7,942 bases of DNA, taken from NCBI GenBank assembly GCA_001303665.1, contig LJUF01000142.1, positions 1-7,942 of the forward strand, in the 5' to 3' direction. The translations under genes and the position numbers were made by a program. Origin of the DNA: Phycisphaerae bacterium SM23_33. GTDB taxonomy: Bacteria > Planctomycetota > Phycisphaerae > SM23-33. Below are positions 6,828 to 7,942 of this stretch, in pieces. Below the pieces are notes generated by a model. It did no database searches, was not told the origin of the DNA, and was given only the letters and a program-made list of their open reading frames with translations. How positions within the stretch are numbered: the first letter of the stretch is position 1; every line of letters starts with the position of its first letter.

Positions 6828-7942
6828 TTATCTGAAAACCGAAATCCGATTCCTGCCCTTGCTGACCTTGACGGCCTTGAGCGTCACCAGCCCCCATTGG
6901 TCGGCCGTGACCGTGCCGGAGCCGATGACGTCGTTGCCTGCCAGGGAGGTGTTGGTCCACTTGAACTGCTGGCCCTTGGCGGGCTTGAAGTTCCTGCAGT
7001 GCCGCGGGGTGACGTCCACGGTGCAGGAATCCTGCGGGCAGGAGGAGACGACCCACACCGTCATTTCCCACTTATCCTTCTCGTCGGTCTGGTCTTCGTC
7101 GCCCCACAGCAGCCAGCCGTTGATGCAGCCGTAGTAGTCCCCGTCGCTGGGGTCGCCGTTGCCGGGGTTGTTGTCCAGCGAGCAGTAGGAGAAGGCCGGG
7201 ATGCTCACGTCCCAGCGCATGTCCCTCAGCCCCGCGGACAGCTCCCCGGGCAGGCCACAGCTCCAGGCGGCGACGAATGTCTGTCGGCCCTTCAGCAATT
7301 CCGCCCAGCCGCGGGGGTCGTCCTGCCAGCCGAACTCGCAGGTGTGCCCGCCGTCCTTGCCCGTCCCGGAGATGCAGATCAGCAAGGGGATGTCGCGGCC
7401 GGGGTAGGTGTTGACGTATTCTCCGACGCTGTACATGGCCCAGGCGTCCTCGCCCTGGGCGGTCTTGATGCCTCTGGGCCCGAGCACGCGCGGCATGGAC
7501 GGCCCGCCGGGGGCCCAGCGCAGGTCGTAGCCGGCGGTATAAGTGCCCATCTGCATGCGTGTGAAGATCTCCGGGTGCCGCAGGCCGAAGTGAAGTAGGC
7601 TGCCGTCGATCCTGGCCCGGTCGATCTTGTAGCCGCGCATGATCCACTTGATCATGAAGGACATGTACCGCTCGGAGAAGTAGTCCACTTTGCAGTCTCT
7701 CATGCCCCGCAGCGTGCCCATGCCCTCGTTGTAGAACAACGCCGGCAGCCAGGCCAGCTGCCGCTCCGGCAGCAGGGTGATCCGATCGGCCGGGGGAACG
7801 TTCAGGGAGCCGCGGACGTTAAAGGCCCCGGAGATGGTCCCGATGCTTAGCGGCAGCGCCGCCATGTCGTCCACCTCCGGCGGGGCCATCTCCCCCGGAG
7901 GCGCGAACTTGTTCGGGACAGCGACGGCCACGCGCAGCGACC
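6828..7942 (-). CDS. Alpha/beta-hydrolase-like protein, probably non-catalytic; 5' end outside window
   Basis: The frame is open to the right edge, so the true start and any signal peptide lie outside. The GTG at 7931 is internal, because codons upstream of it (S-L-R) stay in frame. 370 residues are visible, numbered from the first full codon. Residues 60-145 resemble the middle of planctomycete alpha/beta hydrolases: a WLPALFYNEG stretch, then KVDYFSERYMSFMIKWIMRG, then KIDRARI and FGLRHPEIF. The GxSxG elbow normally found between the last two motifs is absent; only IDGSLLH lies there. A GTGKD motif (Asp196) sits where the catalytic Asp is expected. The following W226-SCGLPGEL has no His where family members usually have one. 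Residues 285-370 form a separate C-terminal domain (TVDVTP, FKWTNTSL, GTVTAD, RNRISV) that I recall from planctomycete proteins but cannot name. This is the first visible gene of the operon; its TAA is 29 nt before the esterase start. The fold assignment is inferred by motif alignment, and catalytic inactivity is a hypothesis. Confidence 0.72.
   Translation of the reverse strand, partial: SLRVAVAVPNKFAPPGEMAPPEVDDMAALPLSIGTISGAFNVRGSLNVPPADRITLLPERQLAWLPALFYNEGMGTLRGMRDCKVDYFSERYMSFMIKWIMRGYKIDRARIDGSLLHFGLRHPEIFTRMQMGTYTAGYDLRWAPGGPSMPRVLGPRGIKTAQGEDAWAMYSVGEYVNTYPGRDIPLLICISGTGKDGGHTCEFGWQDDPRGWAELLKGRQTFVAAWSCGLPGELSAGLRDMRWDVSIPAFSYCSLDNNPGNGDPSDGDYYGCINGWLLWGDEDQTDEKDKWEMTVWVVSSCPQDSCTVDVTPRHCRNFKPAKGQQFKWTNTSLAGNDVIGSGTVTADQWGLVTLKAVKVSKGRNRISVFR

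Noticed and set aside
6799..7071. 91-codon upstream extension of the esterase frame
   Set aside because: It overlaps the end of gene A in another frame, has no ribosome binding site at its start, and would bury the signal peptide inside the protein.

Overview
The window holds five collinear minus-strand genes that are almost certainly one operon, read from right to left and truncated at both ends. Order of transcription: (A) an alpha/beta-hydrolase-like protein missing its 5' end (6828-7942); (B) a secreted PHB-depolymerase/feruloyl-esterase-like alpha/beta hydrolase (5350-6798); (C) a secreted Asp-box beta-propeller protein resembling GH74/xyloglucanases (3039-5315); (D) a secreted multidomain protein with a NodB/polysaccharide-deacetylase-like fold, Ig-like beta-sandwiches and a C-terminal LamG domain (584-3022); (E) an SGNH/GDSL hydrolase missing its 3' end (1-587). 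Gaps are 29, 34 and 16 nt, and D and E overlap by 4 nt (ATGA). Each of the four visible starts has a clear Shine-Dalgarno sequence. No promoter, terminator, RNA gene, mobile element or CRISPR array is visible, and there is no gene-free stretch above 34 nt. The plus-strand reading frames, though long, look like high-GC shadows.

The organism is probably a member of the Planctomycetota, or possibly Verrucomicrobiota/Lentisphaerota. This is inference from the high G+C content (roughly two thirds by eye) and the domain mix: an esterase with a C-terminal beta domain, a hydrolase-like protein ending in a TVDVTP...WTNTSL-type domain, large BNR propeller proteins, LamG fusions and SGNH hydrolases. I recall these as typical of planctomycete polysaccharide-degradation loci; no search was run.

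All four genes with visible N-termini encode export signals, so the products probably act in the periplasm or at the cell surface. B and E look like active serine esterases, C resembles an endo-glucanase propeller with acidic residues at both expected catalytic positions, and D could bind carbohydrate through LamG. The combined picture is a locus that binds, de-esterifies and possibly cleaves an acylated plant or algal polysaccharide.

The most unusual feature is that A and D keep their enzyme folds but appear to have lost key catalytic residues. A lacks the nucleophile elbow and the catalytic His. D lacks the NodB metal-binding Asp-His-His. The operon therefore seems to mix active enzymes with predicted pseudo-enzymes.
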